Below are positions 1-9,354 of a stretch of DNA of 64,000 bases, one piece after another (the first letter of the stretch is position 1; every line of letters starts with the position of its first letter). A program made the position numbers and the translations under genes. The stretch spans positions 729,231-793,230 of the forward strand of contig JABLYA010000001.1 in NCBI GenBank assembly GCA_013177855.1, read 5' to 3'. The stretch is from Ignavibacteria bacterium. Its GTDB lineage: Bacteria > Bacteroidota > Ignavibacteria > Ch128b. The notes under the pieces were generated by a model that worked only from the letters and a program-made list of their open reading frames with translations, was not told the origin of the DNA and did no database searches.

Positions 1-584
1 TGTGTCGCGACCAGAACAGCAGTCCCTCTTGCATTTATATCCCTCAATATTTCCATAATTTGTCTTGAAGTATCCGGATCGAGATTTCCAGTTGGTTCAT
101 CTGCAAGAATTAAGATTGGATCATTAATAATGGCGCGAGCAATTACGACTCTTTGCTGTTCCCCTCCAGAAAGTTCTGATGGATATGAATTTCTTCGATG
201 ACTTAAACCGACAAGTGATAATGCATTAAAAATTTTTCTCTTCACTTCTCTTTTTGGTGAATTAACAGAATGGAGAACAAAAGCAAGATTTTCTTCGATG
301 GTTCTATCGTTCAGTAAACGAAAATCCTGAAAAATAATACCAAGTTTTCGCCTTAACATTGGAATATATCTTTCTTTCATAAAGAGCGAATTAAATTCGC
401 CAATGGCAACTGCACCTTTCTTAGGTTTTAAATCCATGTAAATTAATTTTAATACTGTAGTTTTGCCTGAGCCACTTGGTCCAATTAAATACAAAAACTC
501 GCCAGTATCCATTAGAAAAGAAGCACCATTTAAGATTGTATGACCATTATAATCAAAATAAACATCCTCGAAAGAAAGAATCAT
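1..584 (-). CDS. ftsE: Cell-division ABC transporter ATPase FtsE (3' end beyond window)
   Basis: This is the ATP-binding subunit of the FtsEX complex, which sits at the inner face of the membrane and couples ATP hydrolysis to septal peptidoglycan hydrolases. About 194 codons are present; the C-terminus runs off the window at base 1. Visible motifs are Walker A GPSGSGKT (residues 35-42), the Q-loop FQDF (about 85), the signature LSGGEQQR (138-145) and Walker B ILILADEP (157-164), followed by TGNLDP. The start ATG overlaps the pdxA stop (ATGA), indicating translational coupling. Family knowledge separates FtsE from LolD-type ATPases only by overall similarity and a neighbouring ftsX, which would lie outside the window, so LolD remains a less likely alternative. 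Confidence 0.85.
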   Translation of the reverse strand, partial: MILSFEDVYFDYNGHTILNGASFLMDTGEFLYLIGPSGSGKTTVLKLIYMDLKPKKGAVAIGEFNSLFMKERYIPMLRRKLGIIFQDFRLLNDRTIEENLAFVLHSVNSPKREVKRKIFNALSLVGLSHRRNSYPSELSGGEQQRVVIARAIINDPILILADEPTGNLDPDTSRQIMEILRDINARGTAVLVAT

Positions 585-1525
585 TTTATCTTATTCCTTG
601 TCTTAAAGATTTTAATTGCGAACTTAATTGCCTCGAGCATACTTCGATGGTCAGCAAGATTTTTGCCGGCAAGATTGAAAGCAGTTCCATGGTCTGGGCT
701 AGTTCTTATGATTGGCAATCCAGCAGTAAAATTAACACCATTATTAAAATTCAATAATTTAAACGGGATCAAAACTTGATCATGATACATTCCAAAGACG
801 CAATCATAATTTTTGTATTCTTTTCTGCCAAAGAATCCATCGGATGAAAATGGTCCATAAATTCCGAATTTATTTCCACTTAATTTTATAATTGCCGGTT
901 CAATTATTTGAGTTTCTTCAGTTCCGATTAAATCAGACTCACCTGCATGTGGATTTAAACCAAGCACAGCAATTTTGGGACTTCTTATATTGAAATCCTG
1001 GATCAGAGTTTTTCTTACAATTGAAATTTTGTTTTCGAGAAGTTCAAGATTTAAGACTCTTGGGACATCTTTTATTGGAATGTGAATGGTTGCAAGTCCT
1101 GCATAAAAAGAATTAGATAAAAACATCATTACAAAATTTTTTGTTTTGAAATGACTCGCATAAATCTCCGTATGTCCCGGAAAATTTGAGCCTGCTTTTG
1201 ATATTGCTTCTTTTGAAATCGGAGCGGTTACAACAACATCGATAATTTTTTCATCCCACAATTTTAGACTTTCGTAAATCGCTTTCAAAGAAAGCTTGCC
1301 AGACATTACCGTGGGTGAGCCTAAATTCTGTGAATATTTCCCCAAATCAACAAATTCAATATTTGAATAGTCTTCTAACTTTAATTTAGAGATCAAATTG
1401 AGAAAAATATTTTTTGGTCCAATGAGATAAAATTTATAATCCCCTCGAAGATTTTTAATTGCTTTAATTGTAATCTCAGGACCAATTCCGTTAATATCCC
1501 CGCAGGTTATTCCTATTTTAATCAT
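581..1525 (-). CDS. pdxA: 4-hydroxythreonine-4-phosphate dehydrogenase PdxA
   Basis: PdxA oxidises 4-phosphohydroxy-L-threonine with NAD(P)+ in the DXP-dependent pathway to pyridoxal phosphate; it is a cytosolic metal-dependent dimer. At 314 residues it has the normal family length. The N-terminal ITCGDINGIGPEI motif and the three metal-binding histidines are visible: FPGHTE (His118), NPHAGE (His193) and MYHDQ (His248). The C-terminal RTSPDHGTA segment is also typical. Start and stop codons overlap both neighbours by ATGA, placing it inside a tightly coupled operon with a GWxTD protein and ftsE. The metabolic link to those neighbours is not obvious. PdxA2-type 4-phosphoerythronate enzymes are a related alternative but less likely. 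Confidence 0.95.
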   Translation of the reverse strand: MIKIGITCGDINGIGPEITIKAIKNLRGDYKFYLIGPKNIFLNLISKLKLEDYSNIEFVDLGKYSQNLGSPTVMSGKLSLKAIYESLKLWDEKIIDVVVTAPISKEAISKAGSNFPGHTEIYASHFKTKNFVMMFLSNSFYAGLATIHIPIKDVPRVLNLELLENKISIVRKTLIQDFNIRSPKIAVLGLNPHAGESDLIGTEETQIIEPAIIKLSGNKFGIYGPFSSDGFFGRKEYKNYDCVFGMYHDQVLIPFKLLNFNNGVNFTAGLPIIRTSPDHGTAFNLAGKNLADHRSMLEAIKFAIKIFKTRNKIK

Positions 1526-2724
1526 TGTTGTAAAATGTAATTTCCGTTTTTGTTTTCATCAAAGAATGTAAACTTTAAATTACGATTTGAATTATAAGTC
1601 CAGATTTCTAAAGCTCTGCCGTCTTTTGAAAAATTTCTTTCGATTGAATCTGGTTTACCATAGATAATGTAAATTTTCCCTCGATCTGTTAAAGCACCAT
1701 CGGGCTGCGATACTGACTTAAATTCAAACGATGCATAATCAGCTCGTCTGTAAAATTCAGCCAGTAGTTCATTAAATGGAGTATTTGGTGTAGGATCGAA
1801 TTTCTTCCAGATTGAATAAAACTTTCTGACTCTATCCTTGCCGTCAAGTAATTCCTTTTCAATATTATCATTTTCAAATAAATACTTCATTATCCTGAAA
1901 GCTTTTTCAGGATTTTTTAAATATTCTGGTTTTCCAATCCATCGAACAAAAATCTTTTTTGATTTTGTTGCCTGTGAGTTTTTTAAATCATATTCACCTT
2001 CTATTAGATCGAGGGTATCAATTGGAAAAATTGAATAACGATATCCTGTATTTATTTTTTCTGAGATCTTATAATCAACATAATTATCTTTTATTTCTAT
2101 TTCTGAAAAGTCGTCTGTATCAGGCAATACAAGTACGTATTTATCTGATCCGAAAGGAATAAAATTGTAAAATCTATTTTTTATTTCATCCGAATTCAGC
2201 AAATCAAGATCACTTCCTTTAATGAAGACAGGTTCAAAATTTGAAGATTCACTTAAATCAAGGCTAAAGTTCTTATTGGCAATTTCTTTATTTCTAATTT
2301 CATCAAATAGAATTAAAGTAGCTTTAAATTTTTTATTTGGGACATTGAGCGAAAAATTACTTGTATAATAAATTTCTTTTGAAATTGTTTGATTGAAATC
2401 TGTGCTTTTTATTACGACTTCATCAATGTTTCTAATTGGACTCAAAAGATCAGAGGCTGACAATTCCAGAATAACCTTCACCTGAGCTTTGAAGGTATCT
2501 CCCAAAGCTTTTTCAAACAACAGAAAATCATATCTAATTTTATAATTAAGTATCAAATTATTGTCAAATTGAACTGGATTTATCCAAACAGAATAAAAAA
2601 ATCTTTCATCGAAATCTCTATTTTCAAATCTTTCAGAACCAGCTGCAAACCTTTCTATTTTTTGGGCAGATAACGAATCAATTACAAAAAATAAAATGAT
2701 GGCGAGCAATCTGAATATTTTCAT
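1522..2724 (-). CDS. GWxTD domain-containing secreted protein
   Basis: The protein starts with a signal peptide (residues 1-21, cut after SLSAQ) and is probably exported to the periplasm or cell surface. The C-terminal 60 residues (from about 343) match the GWxTD domain: TDRGKIYIIYGKPD, then an EIWTY segment. The motif that names the family is here GALTD, so the tryptophan is replaced by alanine. The central part is rich in beta-strand-like sequence without a recognised domain. The domain is known from Bacteroidota, Chlorobi, Acidobacteria and related groups, and its function is unknown. The gene overlaps both the upstream M23-like gene and downstream pdxA by ATGA. Confidence 0.8.
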   Translation of the reverse strand: MKIFRLLAIILFFVIDSLSAQKIERFAAGSERFENRDFDERFFYSVWINPVQFDNNLILNYKIRYDFLLFEKALGDTFKAQVKVILELSASDLLSPIRNIDEVVIKSTDFNQTISKEIYYTSNFSLNVPNKKFKATLILFDEIRNKEIANKNFSLDLSESSNFEPVFIKGSDLDLLNSDEIKNRFYNFIPFGSDKYVLVLPDTDDFSEIEIKDNYVDYKISEKINTGYRYSIFPIDTLDLIEGEYDLKNSQATKSKKIFVRWIGKPEYLKNPEKAFRIMKYLFENDNIEKELLDGKDRVRKFYSIWKKFDPTPNTPFNELLAEFYRRADYASFEFKSVSQPDGALTDRGKIYIIYGKPDSIERNFSKDGRALEIWTYNSNRNLKFTFFDENKNGNYILQQ

Positions 2725-4964
2725 TTTATCAAAACCGCTTTAATGAATTTATTATCAGCATTTGATTTTAAATTAATGTAATAAATACCAGAACTCAAAT
2801 TAGATGCATCCCAATCAATTTCATGCAAACCCGAGGTAAAATTTTTATTTTCTATTGTCTCAACTAGTCTTCCAATTAAATCATAAACTTGAATTGTTAT
2901 ATTGGCATTTTCTTTAAGGTAAAATCTAATTTTTGTTCTTGAATTAAAAGGATTTGGAAAGTTTTGAAAGAGATGAAAATCTTTCTCTTGAATTTTTATT
3001 TCTTCTACAGAAGTTGTAAAACCAAAATAATTTAGAACTGCAGTCATTAAATTTCTTCTATTTTGTTCTCCTATAATTGTCTCAAACGGGAAACCAATAT
3101 AGACGAGATTACAAACTTTTATGCCTTGAGGAACTAAGCCTTTATAACCAATTCCTGCTATTTTATTATTTGCATATCTCAATAAAACTTGACTTCCATT
3201 GATTGTGTCAATTGCATCTGGATAATCTTCATTATATGGTGATCCATAAGAAACTAGTCCATAATTGAAATTCAATCCAGCAAAGACAGAATTTGAATCA
3301 CCATAAACTGTCAAACTACCTGAATTATCAGTTACATAATTCGCCCTTAGATAATTTGTATAAAAATCACGATCCGAAGTTGAACCATTTTCAAATAAAT
3401 CGTAACCGATTTCGGAACCTGTAACAAAAAGTTTTCCACCATTCCTCAAGTAATTTTTGATAATATTCTGTTCATTTGAATTAAAGGTCTCATCAGCAAT
3501 TGACTCATCGCCAGTGAACCAGATAACTGCATCGTATTTCATTAAATCGATTAAACCACTTTCAACAGTTTTAGCTGACGCAGTCTCGAAATCTGAATCG
3601 AAACTTGAACCATAGTAAAAAGCAAAATCGTGGTAAGGTTGTTTATAACTTCCCGATGTTCTTGTAAATCCATCGACGATCAAAATTTTTGGTCTTCCTG
3701 AGTTTATTCTAATTCCATAAACATCACTTTGAATTCCTACATTTGCGTTTGGAGAGTTGTCAACTGGATTAATTTTAAAGTAGATGGCTTTATTCATCGT
3801 ATAGTCGTAAGTTCGTGAAGTCATTACAGCAGTTATGACATTTTCATTTTCTCTTAAAGTCCAGCTTGAGTTATTAAAAGAAAAATAAATTCTATGTCCT
3901 TTCAAATCAGGAGTTGGATTTTCTTCCCACTCAAGGGTGATTTTGTTAGTCGTGTCAGAAACGATTGCTTTTAAGTTTGTTTGAGAAGGTGGAATCAAAT
4001 CAACGCTAGTTTTATAAATAGGAATATAAACAGTATCAGCATTACCTCGAGTATCATAAGTATAAACCATTACGATATAATTACCATCAGGTAGTAGATC
4101 TGCATCCCAATAATTATTTAATATTCTACGAGTTTGATGGACATCATCAGCTCCGTTTCCATTTGTAATGATGTAAACATGATTTGATGTAGTTGCCTCT
4201 GGCTGATAATAATTATAATTCACATAATCATTTAATGGTTTTACATAATAACGATAACGAAGCGAATTACTTGGTGGATTGTAAACTACGGTTTGTGTAT
4301 CTGCCGATAAAATTTTATAACCAATTGCATAACTTCCATTGTTTGTTCCAGAACCAGAACCGCTCCAATTTGCTTCTTGAATATGAACAATAATGTCAAC
4401 CTTACCACCAATATAATTTGGCGAAAGCTGTGTTGAAGTTCCATCAACAAAAAATCTAACACTTCGAATTGATGGTTTCCAGATATCGATAAGAGGTGTT
4501 AATCCACCATCGGGACGAATTGGATTTACTTCAACTGAAGTATTGCCAAGATAATATTCAATGAGATGAACATGATCTATTGCTATTGTTGAGATAACAT
4601 CACCAACATTTACAGTTTGTCCAACAGACTTAACTGGATTTGTGTGATAGTAAGTTATGTCTTTGTTTTTACCATCAATTACACTTCTTACTCGAATATA
4701 ATTATCATAACCTGTCGGATCACCTGAATAAGCAGTGATTACTGTTCCTGGCAAAACAGCTAAAACCGGAGTTCCTGCTGGTGCAGGAATATCAACAGCA
4801 TTGTGATAGTGACCGGAAGCTGAAGTGCTTCGGTATTCACAGAATGTTCCTGAAATTAATTTTGATTGATTTGTTGGAGAAAGAGGCCAGGGGTAAGTAG
4901 TTAAATCCTGACCAAAAATTAAACTATTCAGAGTTATAAAGAGTAGTAAAGTTTTGACTTTCAA
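2721..4964 (-). CDS. M23-family peptidase-like protein with T9SS C-terminal sorting domain
   Basis: A 747-residue secreted multidomain protein. Residues 1-18 form a signal peptide. Residues 45-140 are an M23 (LytM-like) metallopeptidase domain with the metal ligands HNAVD (His54, Asp58) and HVH (131-133), so it may be an active cell-wall or peptide hydrolase. A fibronectin-III-like segment follows (about 325-420), then a glutamine-amidotransferase-fold/ThuA-like region (about 425-650, ILIVDGF and NGGKLFVTGSE). The last 75 residues are a type A T9SS sorting domain (FQNFPNPFNSRTKIRFYL, then SSGIYYINLKS). The start codon is TTG, two bases after the rho stop, with no clear ribosome-binding site, suggesting reinitiation. 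Substrate is unknown. Confidence 0.8.
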   Translation of the reverse strand: MKVKTLLLFITLNSLIFGQDLTTYPWPLSPTNQSKLISGTFCEYRSTSASGHYHNAVDIPAPAGTPVLAVLPGTVITAYSGDPTGYDNYIRVRSVIDGKNKDITYYHTNPVKSVGQTVNVGDVISTIAIDHVHLIEYYLGNTSVEVNPIRPDGGLTPLIDIWKPSIRSVRFFVDGTSTQLSPNYIGGKVDIIVHIQEANWSGSGSGTNNGSYAIGYKILSADTQTVVYNPPSNSLRYRYYVKPLNDYVNYNYYQPEATTSNHVYIITNGNGADDVHQTRRILNNYWDADLLPDGNYIVMVYTYDTRGNADTVYIPIYKTSVDLIPPSQTNLKAIVSDTTNKITLEWEENPTPDLKGHRIYFSFNNSSWTLRENENVITAVMTSRTYDYTMNKAIYFKINPVDNSPNANVGIQSDVYGIRINSGRPKILIVDGFTRTSGSYKQPYHDFAFYYGSSFDSDFETASAKTVESGLIDLMKYDAVIWFTGDESIADETFNSNEQNIIKNYLRNGGKLFVTGSEIGYDLFENGSTSDRDFYTNYLRANYVTDNSGSLTVYGDSNSVFAGLNFNYGLVSYGSPYNEDYPDAIDTINGSQVLLRYANNKIAGIGYKGLVPQGIKVCNLVYIGFPFETIIGEQNRRNLMTAVLNYFGFTTSVEEIKIQEKDFHLFQNFPNPFNSRTKIRFYLKENANITIQVYDLIGRLVETIENKNFTSGLHEIDWDASNLSSGIYYINLKSNADNKFIKAVLIK

Positions 4965-4966
4965 TT

Positions 4967-6220
4967 TTAACTATTCATTGATTCAAGAAATTCTTTGTTG
5001 TTTTTCGTTCCTCTCATCTTATCGAGCAAGAATTCCATAGCTTCAACAGGAGTTAGATCACTAAGGATTTTTCTGAGCAGCCAGATTCTATAAAGAGTTT
5101 CTTCTTTGATAAGCAATTCTTCTTTTCGAGTTCCAGAACGATTAACATCAATTGCTGGGAAGATTCTTCTATCGGCGAGATTTCTATCGAGAACAATTTC
5201 CATATTACCAGTACCTTTAAATTCTTCGAAGATAACTTCATCCATACGACTTCCTGTATCAATCAAAGCGGTCGCAATTATAGTAAGACTTCCACCTTCT
5301 TCAGTATTTCTTGCGGCACCAAAGAATCTCTTTGGTTTGTGAAGTGCATAAGCATCAACACCACCAGAAAGAATTTTTCCCGAGTGTGGAATAACCGTAT
5401 TATTTGCTCGAGCAAGTCTTGTGATACTATCAAGCAGGATGACCACATCATTGCCCATTTCAACTAATCTTTTAGCTTTTTCAATAACAATATCAGAAAC
5501 CTGAACGTGTCTTTCTGCAGGTTCATCAAATGTAGAAGAAATGACTTCTGCTTTAACTGTTCGTTTCCAGTCGGTAACTTCTTCGGGTCTTTCATCTATC
5601 AAAAGAACAATTAATTTCACATCAGGATGATTACGAGTAATTGAATTGGCAATTTTTTGGAGCAAGATTGTCTTACCACTCTTAGGCGGCGAAACAATTA
5701 GACCACGCTGACCAAATCCAATGGGTGCAAGTAAATCAAGCACTCGCATTGAATATTCACCTGGAACAGTTTCAAGCTGGATTTTCCTTTCAGGATAAAG
5801 AGGGGTAAGATTATCAAACAATCTTCTTTGCATTACTTTTTCTGGTTCTTCGCCATTGACAGAAGTAACCTTAAGTAATGCAAAGAAACGCTCTCCATTT
5901 TTCGGTGGTCTTACCTGACCTGCAACTGTATCGCCTGTCCTTAGATTGAATTTTTTGATCTGCGAAGGAGAAACATAAATATCATCAGGTGAAGGCAGGT
6001 AATTGTAATCTGGTGAACGCAAGAAACCATATCCATCGGGTAAAACTTCAAGCACACCAGAGCTGAATGAATAACCTTCTTTTTCTGCTTGCTTCTCAAG
6101 GATCTTAAATATTAAATCCTGTTTTCTTAAGTCAGAGTAATTTTCAATTTCGAGCTCTTTTGCAATTTTATTTAACTCAACAATCTTTTTACTCTTAAGT
6201 TCGGAAATATCCATTGCCAT
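4967..6220 (-). CDS. rho: Transcription termination factor Rho
   Basis: Rho is the hexameric RNA helicase that ends transcription of untranslated RNA. At 417 residues it matches the usual length. The N-terminal Rho_N helical part (1-45) is followed by the cold-shock-like RNA-binding domain with GYGFLR (63-68), then the RecA-like motor with P-loop PPKSGKT (178-184), and the [11 protein letters not shown] and [11 protein letters not shown] motifs. Initiation could be at the first ATG (MAMD) or two codons later; both follow an AAAGGT-like site. It has its own promoter just after folC and a leader of about 115 bases, consistent with the leader-based autoregulation known for rho elsewhere, though no leader structure was established here. 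Confidence 0.97.
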   Translation of the reverse strand: MAMDISELKSKKIVELNKIAKELEIENYSDLRKQDLIFKILEKQAEKEGYSFSSGVLEVLPDGYGFLRSPDYNYLPSPDDIYVSPSQIKKFNLRTGDTVAGQVRPPKNGERFFALLKVTSVNGEEPEKVMQRRLFDNLTPLYPERKIQLETVPGEYSMRVLDLLAPIGFGQRGLIVSPPKSGKTILLQKIANSITRNHPDVKLIVLLIDERPEEVTDWKRTVKAEVISSTFDEPAERHVQVSDIVIEKAKRLVEMGNDVVILLDSITRLARANNTVIPHSGKILSGGVDAYALHKPKRFFGAARNTEEGGSLTIIATALIDTGSRMDEVIFEEFKGTGNMEIVLDRNLADRRIFPAIDVNRSGTRKEELLIKEETLYRIWLLRKILSDLTPVEAMEFLLDKMRGTKNNKEFLESMNS

Positions 6221-6345
6221 ATTTATTTACCTTTAATTTGTTTATACTTAAAACTATTGGAAAGAAACAACATACCATTTGAGGAATATTGATAAATCAA
6301 ATTGTTTGAAAACTTTCTTGTGGGTTAATGTGGAAAATCTATATG

Positions 6346-6375
6346 CAAAATTAGTGAAATGTCTTTTAATGTCAA
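6346..6375 (-). promoter_or_regulatory. Bacteroidota-type promoter of rho
   Basis: On the minus strand TTGACA (6375-6370) is followed by TAATTTTG (6353-6346). The spacing between TTG and TA is exactly 19 bases, matching the TTG-N19-TAnnTTTG consensus known for the primary sigma factor of Bacteroidota. It lies 9 bases past the folC stop and points to rho. Predicted transcription begins about 4 bases downstream, near 6342, leaving a leader of roughly 120 bases. Confidence 0.7.
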
Positions 6376-6383
6376 GATGTTTA

Positions 6384-7655
6384 TTAATTTTTTCTTTCAA
6401 GAAATTCAATCGCTTCTCCTACTATAAAGTTTGATCCAAAGATTACAATTGTTTGATCTTGAGGAATTTTATTAATTGCTTTGTTAAGTGCTTCTCCAAC
6501 TGAAGTGAAGATTTCAACATTTGAATGTTTGAATTTCTCTGCAAGTTCAACGGCTTTCATTGATCTTTCAGTTTTTGCCTGACATATAAAAATTTTATCA
6601 AATGAGCTTTCAATCAATTCAATCACATCGTCAATTTCTTTATCTCTCATAATTCCAAAAATTGCGACCTTTCGGCTGCTTAAAAGCTTATTTAAACTTG
6701 AGAGGAAATTTCTAATCGCATCTGAATTGTGACTTGTATCAAGTATAATTTGCGGTTTTGTGTCTAAAACTTCAAATCTTCCTCGCAGTTTGAATTTTAA
6801 ATTTTTAATTCCATTTAATACTGCTTCTTTAATTTCCTTTCCAATGAATAACCTTTCAATCGCTGCTATGGAAGTTTTTAAATTTTCAATCTGAAAATCT
6901 CCAATCATCGGTGAGTTAATTAAGTATTCATTGCTAGTTTTTTGGGAAAATATTTTTACTTCTAATTTCTCAATTGATTGTTGCAAGTTCGAGTGAAGAT
7001 AATTTTCATCTGCAAAAATTATTTCTGCATTTTTTTTGACTGCAAATTCCTTAAAAATATTTTTCACTTTTTCTTCATTTTGCGAGACAATGACTGGCAC
7101 ACCTTCTTTAATTATTCCAGCTTTCTCTCTAGCAATGTCTTCGATTGTATCTCCAAGAAATTCCTTATGATCATATCCAATTTTTGTAATGACTGATATT
7201 TCAGGTAACAAAACATTGGTTGAGTCAAGCCGTCCGCCAAGTCCTGTTTCAACAACAGCGAAATCAACTTTTTTATCAGAAAAATATTTAAATGCAAGTG
7301 CGGTTGTGACTTCAAAAAAAGTGGGTTTGATTTTTTCAATATCAGGTTTAAGATAATTCACCATTTCAACAAGATAATTATCTTCAATCTCATTGCTGTT
7401 AACTTTTATTCTTTCATTAAAACGAACCAGATGCGGTGAAGTGTAAAGTCCAACACTAAAATTCATTTCCGATAAAATAGATGCAATAAAACTGGAAGTT
7501 GAACCTTTGCCATTTGTACCTGCAATATGAATTGACTTGAAGTCATTTTGTGGATTACCTAACAATTCAAGTAATCGATAGGTGTTTTCTAGTCCAAGTT
7601 TAATTCCAGTTTTTTGCAGTGAATATAGATATTCAAGTGATTGTTTGTAATTCAT
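6384..7655 (-). CDS. folC: Bifunctional folylpolyglutamate synthase / dihydrofolate synthase FolC
   Basis: FolC adds glutamate to dihydropteroate and extends the polyglutamate tail of folates, using ATP. The 423 residues cover the Mur-ligase-like fold. The P-loop GTNGKGS (46-52) is clear, as are YTSPHLVRFNERI, the central VVETGLGGRLDSTN motif and the C-terminal domain motif LDTSHNSDA. FolC rather than a Mur ligase is indicated by the GLGGRLD(S/A)T signature. The gene follows pyrD after one base and so probably belongs to the alr-manC-rpiB-pyrK-pyrD transcript. Rho downstream has a separate promoter. Confidence 0.94.
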   Translation of the reverse strand: MNYKQSLEYLYSLQKTGIKLGLENTYRLLELLGNPQNDFKSIHIAGTNGKGSTSSFIASILSEMNFSVGLYTSPHLVRFNERIKVNSNEIEDNYLVEMVNYLKPDIEKIKPTFFEVTTALAFKYFSDKKVDFAVVETGLGGRLDSTNVLLPEISVITKIGYDHKEFLGDTIEDIAREKAGIIKEGVPVIVSQNEEKVKNIFKEFAVKKNAEIIFADENYLHSNLQQSIEKLEVKIFSQKTSNEYLINSPMIGDFQIENLKTSIAAIERLFIGKEIKEAVLNGIKNLKFKLRGRFEVLDTKPQIILDTSHNSDAIRNFLSSLNKLLSSRKVAIFGIMRDKEIDDVIELIESSFDKIFICQAKTERSMKAVELAEKFKHSNVEIFTSVGEALNKAINKIPQDQTIVIFGSNFIVGEAIEFLERKN

Positions 7656-7656
7656 C

Positions 7657-8574
7657 TTAACTTAACTGAAGCGATCCGATGACTTCATTAACATCTTTGA
7701 AATTAAAATTTCTAAGATAATCTTCAATCCCTTTGATAATTTTGATTGGAGCAGAAGGATCAACAAAATTGTGAGTTCCAATTTGAACTGCTTTAGCACC
7801 AGTAATTAAAAACTCAAGAGCATCTTCAGAATTTGTAATTCCGCCAATTCCGATAACTGGAATATCAACATTTTGAACGATCTCAAAAACTTTAGCAAGT
7901 GCGAGTGGCCTGATTGCTGGCCCAGAAAGCCCACCTGTAATATGACTTAATTTTGGTTTTCTTGTAAAAACATTTACAGCCATTCCTACAAATGTATTAA
8001 TTGCAGAAACTGCAGTTGCGCCTTCTTCTTTCGCGACTTTTGCAAACTCGCTGATAAAAGTTACATTTGGAGTAAGTTTGATAATTACTGGTTTATTAGT
8101 TGATGCAACGACTTTCCCTGTAATTTCACCAACTTTTGAAAGGCTTCTTCCAAATTCTAATCCACCTTCCTTTACATTTGGGCAGGAAACATTTATTTCA
8201 AAAGCATCAATTTCTTCTTTATCAAGAATTCTGACACATTCAACATATTCTTCTACAGAACTTGCTGCAATATTCACAATTATTTTTGTATTGAGTTTCG
8301 TTAATAACGGAAGTTTTTCTTCAATAAATTTTTCAACACCTATATTTGCTAAGCCAATTGCGTTCAACATTCCAGCAGGTGTCTCGGCGATTCTTTTCGG
8401 AGGATTTCCTTTTCTTGGTTTCAGACTTAATGATTTTGTTATAATTCCTCCGAGCTGATTCAAATCAAGGAAATCAGCTGATTCAATTCCGTAACCAAAT
8501 GTGCCGCTGGCAACAAGAACTGGATTCTTTAATTCAAGATTTCCGATTTTAACTTTAAGATTTATTTCACTCAT
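7657..8574 (-). CDS. pyrD: Dihydroorotate dehydrogenase B, catalytic subunit PyrD
   Basis: This FMN enzyme oxidises dihydroorotate to orotate in pyrimidine synthesis. The class 1B type is shown by the catalytic cysteine in NVSCPN (Cys131), the length of 305 residues and the adjoining pyrK. LVASGTFGYG near the N-terminus and VIGIGGITNSEDALEF near the C-terminus are the usual FMN-phosphate-binding elements. The start ATG overlaps the pyrK stop (ATGA), fitting equimolar synthesis of the two subunits that form the heterotetramer. Electrons pass through PyrK to NAD+. Confidence 0.96.
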   Translation of the reverse strand: MSEINLKVKIGNLELKNPVLVASGTFGYGIESADFLDLNQLGGIITKSLSLKPRKGNPPKRIAETPAGMLNAIGLANIGVEKFIEEKLPLLTKLNTKIIVNIAASSVEEYVECVRILDKEEIDAFEINVSCPNVKEGGLEFGRSLSKVGEITGKVVASTNKPVIIKLTPNVTFISEFAKVAKEEGATAVSAINTFVGMAVNVFTRKPKLSHITGGLSGPAIRPLALAKVFEIVQNVDIPVIGIGGITNSEDALEFLITGAKAVQIGTHNFVDPSAPIKIIKGIEDYLRNFNFKDVNEVIGSLQLS

Positions 8575-9335
8575 AATTTAATTTCTTTTACATTAAAAAC
8601 TGGACCGTCTTTGCAAACGAGTTTAAATCCTGACGAATCAGATAATTCAATAGGACAACCCTGACAGATTCCAAAACCGCAAGCCATAGCTTCTTCTGTT
8701 GAGACTTCACAAATCAAATCATACTCTTCGCTCAATTGCTTTAGCGCTCTTAGCATTGGGGTAGGACCACATCCAAAAATTTTAATCTTCCCGTTGAAAA
8801 ATTTTTTATCTAAATCATTTTTAAGCAATTCAACTACATTTCCATTAAATCCAATTGAGCCATCATCTGTTGCGATCTTATAATTTTGAAGTCCATAAGT
8901 CACAACAAACTCTTTTGTTCTTGCACCGATGTAAGTGTAAATATTCTTCTTATTTTTAAGAACTCTTGTAAAAAACGGGAATGGTGCAATTCCAAGTCCA
9001 CCACCAACAAAAATTGCATTTTCAAAATCATCATCTAAATTAAAACCATTACCAAGTGGACCAATCACATCAAATTTTGAACCTATCGAAGCATTTGCTA
9101 ACATTTTGGTTCCTTGACCGTAAATTGTGAACATCAATTTAAAAGTATCTCTTTCCACATCGCAATAAGAAAATGGTCTTCTTAAATATGGATAGCAGGT
9201 TTCAGATACTCTTACATTGACAAATTGGCCTGGTTTTACATTGTTAGTTAATTCTTCAGATCTAAGAGTGACAAGTATAATTTGATCAGTTAAAATTCTC
9301 TTTTCGACTACTTTGGCTAATGTTTGAAACATCAT
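8571..9335 (-). CDS. pyrK: Dihydroorotate dehydrogenase B, electron-transfer subunit PyrK
   Basis: PyrK carries FAD and a [2Fe-2S] cluster and passes electrons from PyrD to NAD+. The ferredoxin-reductase-like fold is evident: the FAD motif RRPFSYCD, the nucleotide-binding GGGLGIAPFPF and the C-terminal cluster with Cys219, Cys224, Cys227 and Cys241 (CGFGICQGC then a lone C before KDGPVF). Length (254) is normal. Two adjacent ATG codons (9335 and 9332) could initiate. It sits between rpiB and pyrD with short gaps or overlaps. Confidence 0.95.
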   Translation of the reverse strand: MMFQTLAKVVEKRILTDQIILVTLRSEELTNNVKPGQFVNVRVSETCYPYLRRPFSYCDVERDTFKLMFTIYGQGTKMLANASIGSKFDVIGPLGNGFNLDDDFENAIFVGGGLGIAPFPFFTRVLKNKKNIYTYIGARTKEFVVTYGLQNYKIATDDGSIGFNGNVVELLKNDLDKKFFNGKIKIFGCGPTPMLRALKQLSEEYDLICEVSTEEAMACGFGICQGCPIELSDSSGFKLVCKDGPVFNVKEIKL

Positions 9336-9354
9336 AATATTTTGAAATTAATTT

